A DNA stretch of 64,000 nucleotides from Lindgomyces ingoldianus (taxonomy: Eukaryota; Ascomycota; Dothideomycetes; Pleosporales; Lindgomycetaceae): contig NW_022985177.1 in the NCBI RefSeq assembly GCF_010093535.1, positions 538,857 through 602,856 of the forward strand, in the 5' to 3' direction. Below the pieces are notes generated by a model. The model saw only the letters and a program-made list of their open reading frames with translations. It had not been told where the DNA came from and searched no databases. A program made the position numbers and the translations under genes. Position 1 is the first letter of the stretch, and every line of letters begins with the position of its first letter. Shown in pieces: positions 11,228 to 22,504 of this stretch.

Positions 11228-12353
11228 TTTGGATTGCTGGTGCGGGTACGGGTATCGCAAGCGATTCGTATACAAAGTAGAGATAAAATAGGGCGGAGCA
11301 GTAGTCGCGCCCCGAGGAAAGTTGGAAAGGAGAGAGGTTGAATCCGCTGATGAGAAGCGTTGAAAATATGAATAGATGTAAGATGCTAGATATCAACGGG
11401 GAATTGATGCAATGATTGAAATACCTGAAGAGCGATGAGACACAGAATACTTATCCTCTTCCGCTCAACAGAAGCAACTCCACCACGCAATGTCGCATCA
11501 CAGAAAAAACCCTACATTACTCCACAGTCCGAGATAAGGCCAACCTACCATTACGAATTATTCCCTTACTCTTCGCCATCTAGTCCCACAGTACTCGGGG
11601 TAGCTCCGCGTTTGTGAGATCAATTGGCAAATGTCTAGAAAATAAGGCAAAGAATCCCGCTCTTTGACCTGTCTTCATGTAGGAAGGGATGGATCAGGCG
11701 AAACGTCCCCGGCTTCTGGAAAATGGAGAAGGCGGTTAGTTGGGATGGTGGTTGGATGCTAAAGTGTTCGGACTAGGAAAGGGAAGAGTGCTGATGCAGT
11801 TCGAGGGATCCCCGCGTGTTCGTGAATGCATTTCCGCGATTGGGTTCCTCTTCTGTCCCAAAGGAGGAATTCTCGCCGCACTCTGAAATCTCAGCATTCG
11901 TTGAGTGGCTGGAGATCACACGGACCCTGGACCAATGCATGATGACGCCTTCAACGAGACCAAGATCTCTCACAGCTGGCATGCGTGGAGACGGTTATGC
12001 ATGCCTCTCGTGAAGAAGGGTTGAAAATTCTTCACCATCGCCGTGGGCCGCAACAACATTCACCCGAGGACAGCGGGCCGAAAATCTTCCGGCGGGGCAT
12101 CGGCGCGAATTAATTCATCAATCAACGTCACTCGTGACAGCCGCATTTTACCCCATTCAAGCACGGGAGAACTCAACGCCTGCAGCCCAGCCCAGCCCAG
12201 CATGTACAAGCACCCACCGCAATATCCCCATGCCCAAACACCCGCCGGTTGTGAGTACAAATATCGTGATCTTCCGCTCCCACCATGAATCCTTCTCTCT
12301 CCAAGTTTATGCTCGCCCACACTCCTCCATCTATCCTCCATCCCACCCCTACC
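11228..12353. promoter_or_regulatory. Divergent intergenic region of inositol oxygenase and aldo-keto reductase
   Basis: 1.1 kb between two divergent start codons. No gene is evident inside. It contains CCGGCGGGGC (about 12089-12098), which includes GCGGGG, a match to the SYGGRG site of the CreA/Mig1 carbon catabolite repressor. The position is right for joint control of the two genes. This is inference from sequence only. Confidence 0.4.
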
Positions 12354-13446
12354 ATGACAACTGAGCTCCCCCTGAACACTGGTGCCTCGATTCCTGCTCT
12401 GGGACTGGGAACGTGGCAGTCTGCGCCAGGCGAGGTGAAAGCGGCCGTTGTCCATGCAATTGAGGCGGGGTATAGACATATTGACTGCGCATTCTGCTAT
12501 CAGAATGAGGATGAGGTCGGTGAGGCCCTTCAAGATGTCCTATCGAGAGGAATTGTGAAGAGAGAGGATCTATTCATCACGAGTAAACTGTGGTGCACGT
12601 TTCATACAAGGGTGGAAGAAGGCTTACAAAAGAGTTTGGATTTATTGAAATTGGATTATGTGGATCTGTATTTGATGCATTGGCCTGTGCCTATGAATCC
12701 GAGTGGTACGAGCTTCCTTATTCTCCTTGGATATAAGAATGATACAAGAGTATACTAACCACGAACTAGGAAACCACCCCCTCTTCCCCAAACTCCCTGA
12801 CGGCTCTCGTGACATCGACCATAGCACTACGCACGTCCAAACCTGGAAGAACCTCGAAAAACTAACTCAATCTCCATCCCCCAAAGTCAAGGCCATCGGA
12901 GTAGCAAACTACTCCGTAAAATACCTTGAGAAGCTCCTCGCACAAGCTACCATCGTACCCGCAGTGAACCAGATCGAGAACCATCCATATCTCCCGCAAC
13001 AGGAGGTTGTCGATTTCTGCAAGGAGAAGGGCATACATGTTACTGCATATAGTCCGTTCGGAAGCACGGGGTCGCCAATGTTCAACGATGAGGCTGTGAA
13101 TGAAGTTGCGAAAAAGCATGGTGTAAAGGTTGGAACCGTGTTGTTGAGTTATCATTGTACGGTCCTTTCCACCCTCCCCTCACTCCCTACTAACCCTACC
13201 TCTAACACGAGAACTAAACTGACAGCCATATTTATTACAGTGGCACGCAATTCCTCCGTCCTCGCCAAATCAGTAACACCCTCTCGCATCGACGAAAACC
13301 GCAAGCTTATCGCCCTCGACAATGAAGACATGCAGAAGCTCGAGTCTATCTCCAAGACAAAGGGACTGACGCGGTTTGTATACCCACCATTCGGAGTGAA
13401 CTGCGGATTCCCAGACAAGCCTGATGGGATGGATTTGAGCGGTTGA
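12354..13446 (+). CDS. Aldo-keto reductase (NADPH; candidate D-glucuronate reductase)
   Basis: Three exons: 12354-12705, 12770-13156 and 13241-13446, giving 314 aa. Intron 1 is 64 nt with an ACTAAC branch. Intron 2 is 84 nt, in frame and stop-free, so it can be missed; its GTAC donor and TTACAG acceptor remove a proline/threonine-rich insert and restore [14 protein letters not shown]. The AKR catalytic tetrad is visible: D and Y in [11 protein letters not shown] in ITSKLW, H in LMHWP. The NADPH-binding C-terminal stretch [10 protein letters not shown] is also present. The ATG at 12354 has ACC before it and begins at the conserved barrel strand. Such enzymes reduce sugar aldehydes and uronates. 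Beside inositol oxygenase, reduction of D-glucuronate to L-gulonate is a reasonable guess; glycerol dehydrogenase-like activity is the alternative. Confidence 0.9.
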
Positions 13447-14069
13447 GGGGCTTAGGATTCGTGTTAAGAAGTAGGACAGGGGAGAAACAATTCGAACGAC
13501 TAGGGAGGAGATATTAAAGCATACCGACGAATACCCCATATCGTATACAGATAGAGATTCGAAACGTGCTTTTAACTAGGTTAAAAACAGCATTTGCAAA
13601 ATTCCGCCAAGTTTCAAGGACTTTATAGCTGTATTTTATCATATAGCGTGAAATAAAGTAGGATATTTTTTGAATAGAAAATCACATTCTACTAACGCAT
13701 CCCTTCGTTCTTGCAAGAAATTTAACAGAGAGAATCCACCCTAGCTATGTTCTACGATGTGTGAAAAGATGCAGTACAATCTGAACGCTCTGAAATTTCC
13801 ATGCACTACACTGCCTTGTATCCGAATGCACTGAAGCATTCGAATTGGTCATGAAGCTACTATATCCAAAAAAAAAAAAAAAAGGCCCCGTAGCATTTGT
13901 CTGGAATAAGTCCCAAACCAAGACAATGTCAATTCCGAATACCGTGCCATCCAATACCGTCACCATATATGTTTCTCCTTTAAATTAAACACTTTCATAC
14001 AGACGCATCACGTCACCAGAGTACCGCGCTATGAATCCTCTTCCCCAAAGACAAGCATTGGAGGAAACC
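13447..14069. other. Intergenic, convergent 3' ends
   Basis: Between the aldo-keto reductase and the FG-repeat gene. It contains a short A-run (about 13868-13882) and AT-rich UTR-like sequence. No gene seen. Confidence 0.5.
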
Positions 14070-17000
14070 TCAAGTCGCCTTATCCTCTTCACTGTCCTTA
14101 TTCTTATCGTTCTCGTCGTTCTTCGTATTCTCATTCTCTTCTTCTTCTTCTTCTTTGACCTCACTATCTCCCTTGGCCTTATCATCTCCCTTCTCCTTCT
14201 CATCCTCCTGACCTCGGGCTCCAGATCCAAAGAGACTTACTCCACCAAGCGGAATTGTAGTCGTCGCCGTCGTAGTATTCCTCTCATCGCCTAGACCAGA
14301 AAACAGGCGGTGTGTAGACGGAGATGCGCCGCGGAGACCACCCAAGCTAAGGGAAGGGCCTTGTGGATCATCACCTAGGTTCCTCTGGACTGGAGAGCCC
14401 TGAGCAGCTCGTGTAGAGAACAAGCTAGTCGTAGACGCGTTGGAGGGAGCCGGGGAGTTCTTGTCACTGCCTGGAATGCTGAATAGACTGTATGAAGATT
14501 GGTTAGCGGGTGCGGATGTGTTCCTGTTGCTACCGACACCAGCGAACAGAGAGGGTACGGATGAAGTCGTAGGAGGCGGTGTGTTCCTGTCGTTTCTGAG
14601 ATTGGCAAATAGACTGGATGGGTTTTGGTTCGTAGGTATAGAAGTATCCCTGTTGCTGCCTGGACGCGAAAACAGACTAGGCGTAGCTGAAGTCGTAGGA
14701 ACTGGCGCCCCATCGGAGGGGGGTGGGGGGAGGAAACTAGACGTCGCTGGTGATTCCCCAGGTGCGACACCAAACGGGTTCGGTCTTGGATGTGAGGCTG
14801 GAGACTGATCCGGACGGCTGAATAAGCCTGATTCAGGAGTCTTAGATGGATTGGGGCTTCCGAACTGAGAAGAGCTCTGACTAAAAGCTGCAGTGGTTTT
14901 GGTGTCGCTGAAAGGGTTGGGTCGGCTGAGTACATTCTGATCAGCCAACCTGAGTTCCTCGAACGAAAGATGGCGGTACTGAGGGTGGAAGTTGATGGAT
15001 TGAAAGTGTTCTTCTCGGTTGGTGGGTACTATTTCCTTGTACGGGGTGAATGTACCTGCATTGATACTGTTCGCCGCAGGCTGACATCCGAAGGAGCTTG
15101 GAGTGATTTGATTCGGCTGACCAAAGAGCCCAGTATTCGTGTTCTGAGCCCGGCTGAAGATTCCTCCGCCATTGTTAGTCTGATTGCCAAAGAGACTCTG
15201 ACGATAGTTGTTGAGGGCAGGGTTGCCGAACAAGCCTCCACTAGTATTGTTTTGGGACGGGCTGCCGAACAAGCCTCGACCAGTATTGTTCTGTGTAGGG
15301 TTGCCGAACACGCCTCCACCACTGCTGTTCTGGGGAGGATTACCAAACAAGCCTCCACCATGACTAGACTGGGCTAGTTGACCAAAAAGTCCTCCAGAGT
15401 TGCTGTACTGCGGGTTGCCGAAAGAGAGTCCAGAATTGTTATTGTTCTGAGGTGGACAACCAAAAAGCCCTCCTTCGTTGTTATTCCGGCCTGGACGGCC
15501 GAACAAGCTATCCTCATTGTTACTTTGGCCGAATCTACTAAAGCCCGTATTGTTATTTTGGCCGAACCCGCCAAAGCCAGTGTTGTTATTTTGGCCAACC
15601 CCACCAAAGCCCGTATTGTTATTTTGGCCGAACCCGCCAAAGCCCGTGTTGTTATTCTGGCCGAACCCCCCAAAGCCAGTGTTATTATTTTGACAGAACT
15701 GACCAAAGCCGGTATTGTTGTTTTGGCTGAACCTGTCAAAGCCTGTATTGTTGTTTTGGCCGAACGCCCCAATGCCTGTATTGTTGTTTTGGCCGAACGC
15801 TCCAAAGCCTGTATTGTTGTTTTGGNNNNNNNNNNNNNNNNNNNNNNNNNNNNNNNNNNNNNNNNNNNNNNNNNNNNNNNNNNNNNNNNNNNNNNNNNNN
15901 NNNNNNNNNNTGTTTTGGCCGAACCCCCTAAAGCCTGTATTGTTGTTTTGGCCGAACCCCCTAAAGCCTGTATTGTTGTTTTGGCCGAACCCCCTAAAGC
16001 CTGTACTGTTGTTTTGGCCGAATCCACTAAAGATTGAATCGTTGCCTTGGTCGGGGAGACCGAATAGTCCGCCTAGCGGGGGATTTGTAGGTGCAGCACT
16101 AGCATCATTCTCCAGTCCTGAGGGATGGGACGTCTCCAACACAAAGATGACAGACTGTACCTTGAACGTTCCCATCTTAGTCACCATATCTGTCGCACGA
16201 GTCAATCGAACAGACCTCAGGTGACCATGCCGATTCTTTACACGGATCTGAATGAGGCGAAGGTGTTCTGGCAACAAATCGGCCAATGCATCGATGACGG
16301 AGTAGTCCGGTCCCAATGCCCGCACATGTGCTCGAATGCCCTTCTCGTGAAGAGGGAGTTGCTTGACATCATAGGTCCATTCGATGCCAAGTTGGACATC
16401 CTCACAAAGCGGTCGCAGGAGGTATGCCTCCATAATCTTGGGTGGCCAATCCTTAGGCGGTGGTTGTGGCAATGTGCAGCGTCCACCGAACATGCTCGGG
16501 GCTGCAGTCACGCCAAAGGAAGGAGCTTGAAGGCCAAAGGGTGAAGGACTGGCCTTGGCTGCAGCCGAAGAATTGTGCGCTGGAGCTAAGTTGGATGGAA
16601 GTGGGCTGGGATCTTTAGATACTGGACAAAATAATGAGAAGGTAGGCTTAGGTGCTGAAGTTAAACTGTTAACTTCCGATACTGAACTGGGCAATGCCTT
16701 CTCTGTACAGACAATACAAGGCCTCAGGTGGAGGGTTTGACGAGTTGTCAAAGGCATGGGGGGACACATACCGGATTTTCTAGTACTGGATGGTGTATCA
16801 TCCGAACAATTATCCGCTGGATCGCTTGAAGTGTTTCCCGTCACACCAATAGGTTTAGCAGTTGTTCCCAATGCCAGCGAAGCATCCTTCAATGAAGTTT
16901 CCTGCACAGCCAACTCTGTCTTGGACTCACAACTGCCTGGTTTAAAGCTACTTGCAGTAGCGTCCTTCTCCGCGTCGACAGTAGGTGTGCTGTCACGTGT

Positions 17001-18460
17001 AGAGGCGGGAGTGTTGACGACCGCCTCGCTTGCTAGCGATGCTACGGTGGACGCAGTGGTATCGTAGGTATTACTGCCTGAAGAAGTGAATTGAGAGCGA
17101 AGAGCAAGTCCCTCTTTTTGGACGGCGCGCTCATGCTCTGTGTTCTTGACAAGCTCTGTTATAGCTGGTCGGAGTTGGTAGTCTTGGATGGAATTTGGTT
17201 GAATAAAGGTGGGCGGCCAGATACCGAATGCGGCGATATTAGGGTACCGTCCTTGTTGTCTAAATTAGGTTAGTGGGAGGGTTCTCGGATCAAGAATTGT
17301 GCAGATCCTAAGCTGTACAGTATACATCACATAACGTGGAACATAACCAGGTAGAATTAATCTGTTAAACTTCTCTTGCTGGAATCAGCGAGAGCGTCAC
17401 ATCGATGCAAAATTCTGACCTGAATTACCCACCCTTGTGATGTTCTATGTTGGGTGAAATGAAAGAAGAGGAATAGCGTACCTTAGCTTGTATCGCTCAA
17501 GCTCGCACTCTTCGAAGCTTTTCTCAAAGTGCAGAACAGGGTCCGCCGGTTGAAGCTGGATGGCTGCTTTCTTATGAAGCCAGGGGTAGTCGGGATGGCC
17601 GTATCTGCCCCTAAAGCCGCGAGGGTGTTGGAGCTCAAGGACGTCCCGTTCTTGGGAGGGCGTGGAGAGGGGGGCGAAAGGATTGACTGGGTTATTTATG
17701 ACCACGGGTCCAGGTGGCGTGAGGCGTGAATCAGGAGTAATTGGCCATTGAGGCCATTCGCGTTGTTTTAGTGCTTCACGCAAACGGCGACTCTCACGAA
17801 CGTCGTCATCCGTTCTCCTAGGGTCCGGTTAGCAGAATTCTACCGCGTGTTATCACATAACGTTGAGCATAATCAGCGTTAAATTCATCTGCCAAAGCCG
17901 TTGCTGGAATATGGGGAGGGCTCATAAGATGAACATTTCTGTCTTAGATTACCCGGGTCATGTTCCAGGTTGGGTGACAAGATGTAGTAAGTAGGGAAAT
18001 ATTACTGAAATACTCACTCAAAACTGGAACTTTCGAGCCGCTCCACCCTGGCGGAGCTGATGATCACCATCATATCATGGAAGCACCCGCAGAGAATGTT
18101 CCTGATGCTCTCGATTTCTCCGGGAGGGATTACAGGACTCTCCACCGTCGATGCGATTGATGCGTCCACATCACGCACAATAGATTCAGCCTTTGATAGG
18201 GCATACTGACACGTCTCAAAGCACACCGAGAGCTCTCCTAGCCCAGTGCCGGGGAAGGGGGAATTGTCCTCGAGTAGCCTTTTGAGGAGTGGAAGTGGAG
18301 CAACAATGGCAAACAAGTTATTGATGACATCGGCTAGGACCTCTGCCCCGGTTGGTATGAGGTGAATAGCAGCGAAAAGCGCAAGAGCCGTCTGCCGGCC
18401 TTTCTCGTCAACTTCGGCCAAAGTTCGCAGGAACGCGGCTCGGTGGTCGGCGTCTGCCAT
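14070..18460 (-). CDS. FG-repeat nucleoporin-like protein with GLEBS-like motif (atypical, contains assembly gap)
   Basis: Three-exon model: 18018-18460, 17482-17817 and 14070-17259, about 1322 aa including 85 unknown bases. Phases agree at both junctions (2/2). Order: a helical N-terminal region (1-147); a Pro-rich stretch; an unknown domain near 528-640 starting PPKDWPPKIMEAY; about 330 residues of FG repeats, first an 11-residue unit (QNNNTGFGGFG) then GLFG-type repeats; a segment near 990-1035 reading FQSINFHPQYRHLSFEELRL, resembling the GLEBS motif by which Nup98/Nup116 bind Gle2/Rae1; further FSRPG/SLF repeats; and an acidic tail rich in E, D, K and N. The autoproteolytic C-terminal domain of Nup98 is absent. 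A nuclear-pore or mRNA-export role is likely but not proven. The start could instead be the ATG at 18493 or lie in an unrecognised upstream exon. Confidence 0.7.
15526..16029 (-). repeat. 33-bp minisatellite encoding the 11-residue FG repeat
   Basis: Tandem units of about 33 bp, each coding QNNNTGFGGFG or a close variant on the minus strand, run through the middle of the FG gene and are interrupted by the assembly gap. Copy number is therefore unknown. The repeats leave all frames open, which explains the long antisense frames here. Confidence 0.85.
15826..15910. other. Assembly gap (85 N) inside the FG repeats
   Basis: Run of 85 N. Its length happens not to break the reading frame of the model (the open frame continues on both sides), but the true repeat number is unknown. 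Confidence 0.98.
17260..17481 (-). repeat. Intron 2 of the FG gene, related to intron 1 (candidate introner-like element, copy B)
   Basis: A 222-nt intron with GTACGC donor, CACTAACC branch and TTTAG acceptor. Read on the plus strand it shares with the neighbouring intron ATCACATAACGT..GA.CATAA, then TTGCTGGAAT, then ATTACCC, then GTTGGGTGA, in the same order and spacing. Typical introns in this window are 46-85 nt. Confidence 0.6.
17818..18017 (-). repeat. Intron 1 of the FG gene, related to intron 2 (candidate introner-like element, copy A)
   Basis: A 200-nt intron with a strong GTGAGT donor, CTAACC branch and CCTAG acceptor. Its central ~130 nt aligns by eye to the 222-nt intron downstream. 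I found no third copy in the window. Confidence 0.6.
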
Positions 18461-19622
18461 ATCGAGCAAGTCTACCTGCGTCCTCACACGCATGAGTTTT
18501 CGTACACTTGGGGTGCAGAAACAAGATCTTGGCGACGATGAGGCAGACGAGGGATGGAGATGCAGCAAGCTTCAAGCCGGGGGATGAATGAATGAGGAAA
18601 GTACTCGCTCACAGAACATAGACTCAACTTACAGCTGATATAACGACAATAGAGATGAGCTCCTGCAGTGCAACGCACCCTTTGCCTTTCAGTATATACC
18701 TAGTTCCCCGCGAAGGCACACAGGATGTCAGGGCAGGCAGACATTAGGCATCGCCAGGCAGCGGTCGCGGCCCGTGGAACAGCGCCTCAACTGCGTTTCA
18801 GCCACGCTTCGAACTGTCCGAATACGGGCTACACGTGACATGATTCTCAACTGTGCTTATTGTGCAGCTATCATCCGATGCTGTGCTCCCAAGCAAACTT
18901 CAAACAGCAAATTGCAGGAAACGCAGGCGCAGACTGGGGGCAGACAATCAAACCCGGCGTTGGTCTGGCTCTGGCCAATATCTCGGCGCGCAGTCAACGC
19001 TCACATCTGCAACTCTGCGGCGAGCGGAGGGCTGGGCGGTCTCCTCACCAGGCCTGTGTGTCCGCTTGGCACATCTCATGATCCAACCCACCCAGTCGCT
19101 GCGGACGCTGCAGACGCTGCGGTAGCACGGCGGAACCTTGGAAGGTTGCTCAGCAGCCCGTAGTTTCCCTCCAAGCTGGCCAAGGCCGTGATCGCTCTCT
19201 CAAGGGCCTCACTGCCTCACTGCCAACGCGCCTGGGACTCAACTCATCTGCAGCCGCGTATTCCGTCTTGTCGGCCTCAGCATGGCTCTGGACAAGACTC
19301 CAAGTTCCAGCGGTCGCCCGGGAGCGGGCTACACTGATTGGCGGGCTGCAAACGTATCGACTCTGCCCAGTAACCCGCCAAGGGCTTGGTAACGGCTCTG
19401 GTGAAGAGAAAGCCAAGCCCAAGACCTCACCCAAGTCTCTTGAGAGCGCAACTTGAATGTAACCACTTTGTCTTGCCCTTTCTCCTGAGGGGAAGACTCT
19501 GCCCACTGGCCTGATCAATATATCATGACCGCCATCTCGCTGCCATCAATCCGACCACAGGCGCACCCCTAGTCATTGATGTTTGTCGACACGTAGCCCG
19601 CACTCGCCCCAACCCGCCGGCC
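18461..19622. other. Divergent intergenic region
   Basis: Lies between the FG gene (-) and the membrane protein gene (+). It probably includes both promoters and possibly a non-coding 5' exon of the FG gene (a GTGAGC donor-like site near 18610 on the minus strand). Plus-strand open frames here have no recognisable features. Confidence 0.4.
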
Positions 19623-20612
19623 ATGGACCCCCCCCAGGTTCCGCCGACCGCCTCCTCTCCGGGCTCGCACACCACGACCACAACCACCCAGCAATACCAC
19701 CACCAACACCACCACCACCACTACTACCAGTCGCCGCAGCGCAGTCCCGACAGCACCCTCAGCGACGATGACTATGTGTACAACGAGAAGGATGCATTCA
19801 AGCACCACCACTCGCACCCGTCGCCGCGAGGCCACAGCCACGACTCCGTCATCTCGCATCCCTTCTCGCCACAGGCATCGTCGTTGCCAAGCCCCAACAG
19901 CAGCGTGTCCTCGGGGCGACGCCAGCACCACCGCCTGCAAGACATCCAGCTTGAACATCCCGTAAATATATTACCGCCGCCACGAGCGCATTTTGATCCC
20001 GAAAAAGTCAATGGCTCTCCCCAGAGCCAAAGGGCCCCCACGCATGTTTCAGCATCGAATCCCGACGTTACAGCCATCTTGTACGATGGAAACGACAAAG
20101 GCCCTGAGGACAAGGCTGTACAGCTGCTGGTAAGTCTCCTCTAATCCCACTTGAACCACCTCGCTGTTCGATTCAATTGGTACTAATGACGTCGCTAGCT
20201 CTACCTCTCTGGCCCCTGCACGCTATTCTCCTTCCTCATAACCCTATGGACGCTTCTCTCCCTCTTCATTGTGCTGCTCCTGTGCCCCCTCCGGCTCTTC
20301 TCGTCCTCCCGCCCCACCCTCGGCGCCCGAATCACCACTTTCCTCGCCCCTCCACTCAACCTCCAACTCAACCTCATATACTCCTACTCCTCCGCCATTT
20401 CCTACAGCCCACCGCTCCTTGTCATCATCCACCTCTTCTCCCCCATCGTTGCCATGGGTGTTGCCGTCGCGGCGTGGACAGCCGCTTTCTTTTGGTTCTT
20501 TTCGGCGATCTTGGGAGACCCTGCGGGCCAGGACGGACATAATGACGGAAAGGATAGTATACTAGGCGTGAGAAATTGGTGGGATAGATGGTTGTCCCGG
20601 GCATTGAGGTAG
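19623..20612 (+). CDS. Fungal membrane protein of unknown function, His-rich N-terminus
   Basis: Two exons, 19623-20129 and 20199-20612, giving 306 aa. The 69-nt intron has a GTAAGT donor, TACTAAT branch and GCTAG acceptor, and keeps phase 0. The first 165 residues are polar and low complexity with His/Tyr runs (QQYHHQHHHHHYY) and Ser/Pro stretches, probably disordered and cytosolic. Exon 2 encodes two or three hydrophobic segments: one over residues ~175-200 (LFSFLITLWTLLSLFIVLLL), one around ~225-240, and a clear one near 245-270 (AVAAWTAAFFWFFSAILG). I do not recognise the family. The layout, a disordered N-terminus before a C-terminal membrane region, is common in ascomycete ER or vacuolar orphans. 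The coding call rests on exact splice phase and hydrophobic continuity. Confidence 0.75.
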
Positions 20613-22504
20613 CAGTGCGCGGGTCAGGGCGTGAAAGATAGGGAGTAATTGTAGACTTCTTCTGCTGAGTGGTGTGGAGTAATGATTGTTACGATATCAT
20701 TTTCCGGGGCTTTTTCTGCGTGGGTTTGGCAGCGGCATTCTATGGCGTTTTTACCTACATTGGATTGGGTTGGATTGGGTTTGTAAAAGGGAGGGATGCT
20801 TGGAGGGAGGATGCGTTGGCAAATCTAGCTGCTGGCTTTCTTCAAAGGATTCCGGAATTATCGGGATCTATGGCGTTTTCCTTTCTTTTGGCTTCTGTGC
20901 AAGAAGGGCTCTTCTTGTCCATGTACGGAGTATGAGGAGCATTTGAATTTCTGGATGGGATGGATGAATGGCGGACTGGATTGGATTGGATTGGACTGTG
21001 GGGGACTACGATATACCAATTCTCAAATTTGTCCAACTTCTACAATGACTACAACTACCATTTCCTGTAGCATGCGACGACTCTTTCATTAAAGGCTTCT
21101 CAAACAATATCCACAAGACGGCACCTGTCCCCGTTGTCTGTCCCCAACTCACAACTTCAGCGCACATGCAACGCACATGCATATGCACATACACATACAC
21201 AATCGTCGCCCCATCCCCTCATTGCATCCACACGGATCCCCACGTACCCAGACTCTTCACCTCCTCTCCTCTCTCCCAACAAATCGGTTCCCCACCACCT
21301 TCTAATACTATCCTCTCTTCTCACGTGCCGCCTCACATGTCCACCTAAAGTCCTCACCGCCACGGCAACGCCAATACCCGTCCATTTTTACGTCCGACCC
21401 ACCAAAGTCCCACGGCACGTTCCGCACTCGGCAACCGCCGAGGATCCATGGATCTGTCGGGCTGAGTGGAGCCGTCGGATTTTGGTAGATATTTCGTAGC
21501 TGTTTGGGAGAAACCGAAATCATGGCGTGTGCCCTGCGCTTAGGACTCGCCGAAGACCGGAGGCATTTGCACAGCTAGTCAATTAGATGCTCTCGGAGAA
21601 AGAGCGTTAGGGGTCGTTGTTTAGAGTTTAGAGAGTAGCTGCTGAAGAGTTTCAGATGAAATTAGATGGGGTGGAGTGTTGACGAGCTCGAGGAACTATC
21701 TGGTATCGGGTCGGCCGTGTATCTAGTGAAGTGGGTCAGGGGGTTCAGTCATATGGAAAATGAACATGGAGGTAAATGCCCACAAATGCAATTGCGAAGA
21801 AAATACGTTTCATCTGGTACAGATCTTCTATTTCAGTCCCTTTAGTCCTAGCCTTTGGGCCAGAAATAGGAGCACCAATATCATTAATAAACGCAAAAGA
21901 CAGTGGGTGCGAAGGTAATACTAGCACTTGCACTTTCGTATTTTGCATTGCATTGTTTGTACAATGATTGTGACAAGGAAAATGGTACTGTAGTTCTCAA
22001 ACCTAGCTAAAATAAAATGTTATCTCGAAAGATAGCAAAAACCTCCCCAGTAGAGCTCAATGGTATCTCAGATATCTATCCTTCAAAACCAACAAGTTTT
22101 AAAGGCGGTAAACTCCAAATCCAACGCTAAGAACGCAGCGAGATAACAAATGAGGGAAAGGAAATGCCGGGTATTGTAGGTAGGCTTTTGTAGGGCTCAG
22201 TGAGGAGTGTTGCCATACTGCAATGCGTAGAATGCAGCGAGCAACGGTAAGGAAAAGACAGGGAAAGGAAATATTGTTTTGGTGAATGGACGAAGACTCC
22301 TTTAATCCGAAAGATGGTGACCAAATCGCCAAATGCCATCTAAAAACTCCAATGCCACACCAAGGAAAGTAAATAAAGGGAAACGGTTGTGATGTCCTTT
22401 GTCACAATGAGATCAGAAGTCTCATCAATCGAGCGCTCATAGAACCGAGAGTGCGTACGCGCGTGTGCCGCTGCTTTCCTCATCCTCTGCATATCTTCAT
22501 AGCT
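20613..22504. other. Intergenic region, convergent
   Basis: 1.9 kb with no supportable gene. It has short GGATT-type direct repeats (20755-20780 and 20978-20995), a CA-rich stretch near 21170-21200 and scattered short frames. Presumably 3' UTRs plus unconstrained DNA. Confidence 0.45.

Noticed and set aside
15374..16224. Long plus-strand and second minus-strand open frames across the FG repeats
   Set aside because: They exist only because the 33-bp repeat lacks stops in every frame; composition is repeat-driven and the FG frame alone continues into conserved flanks.
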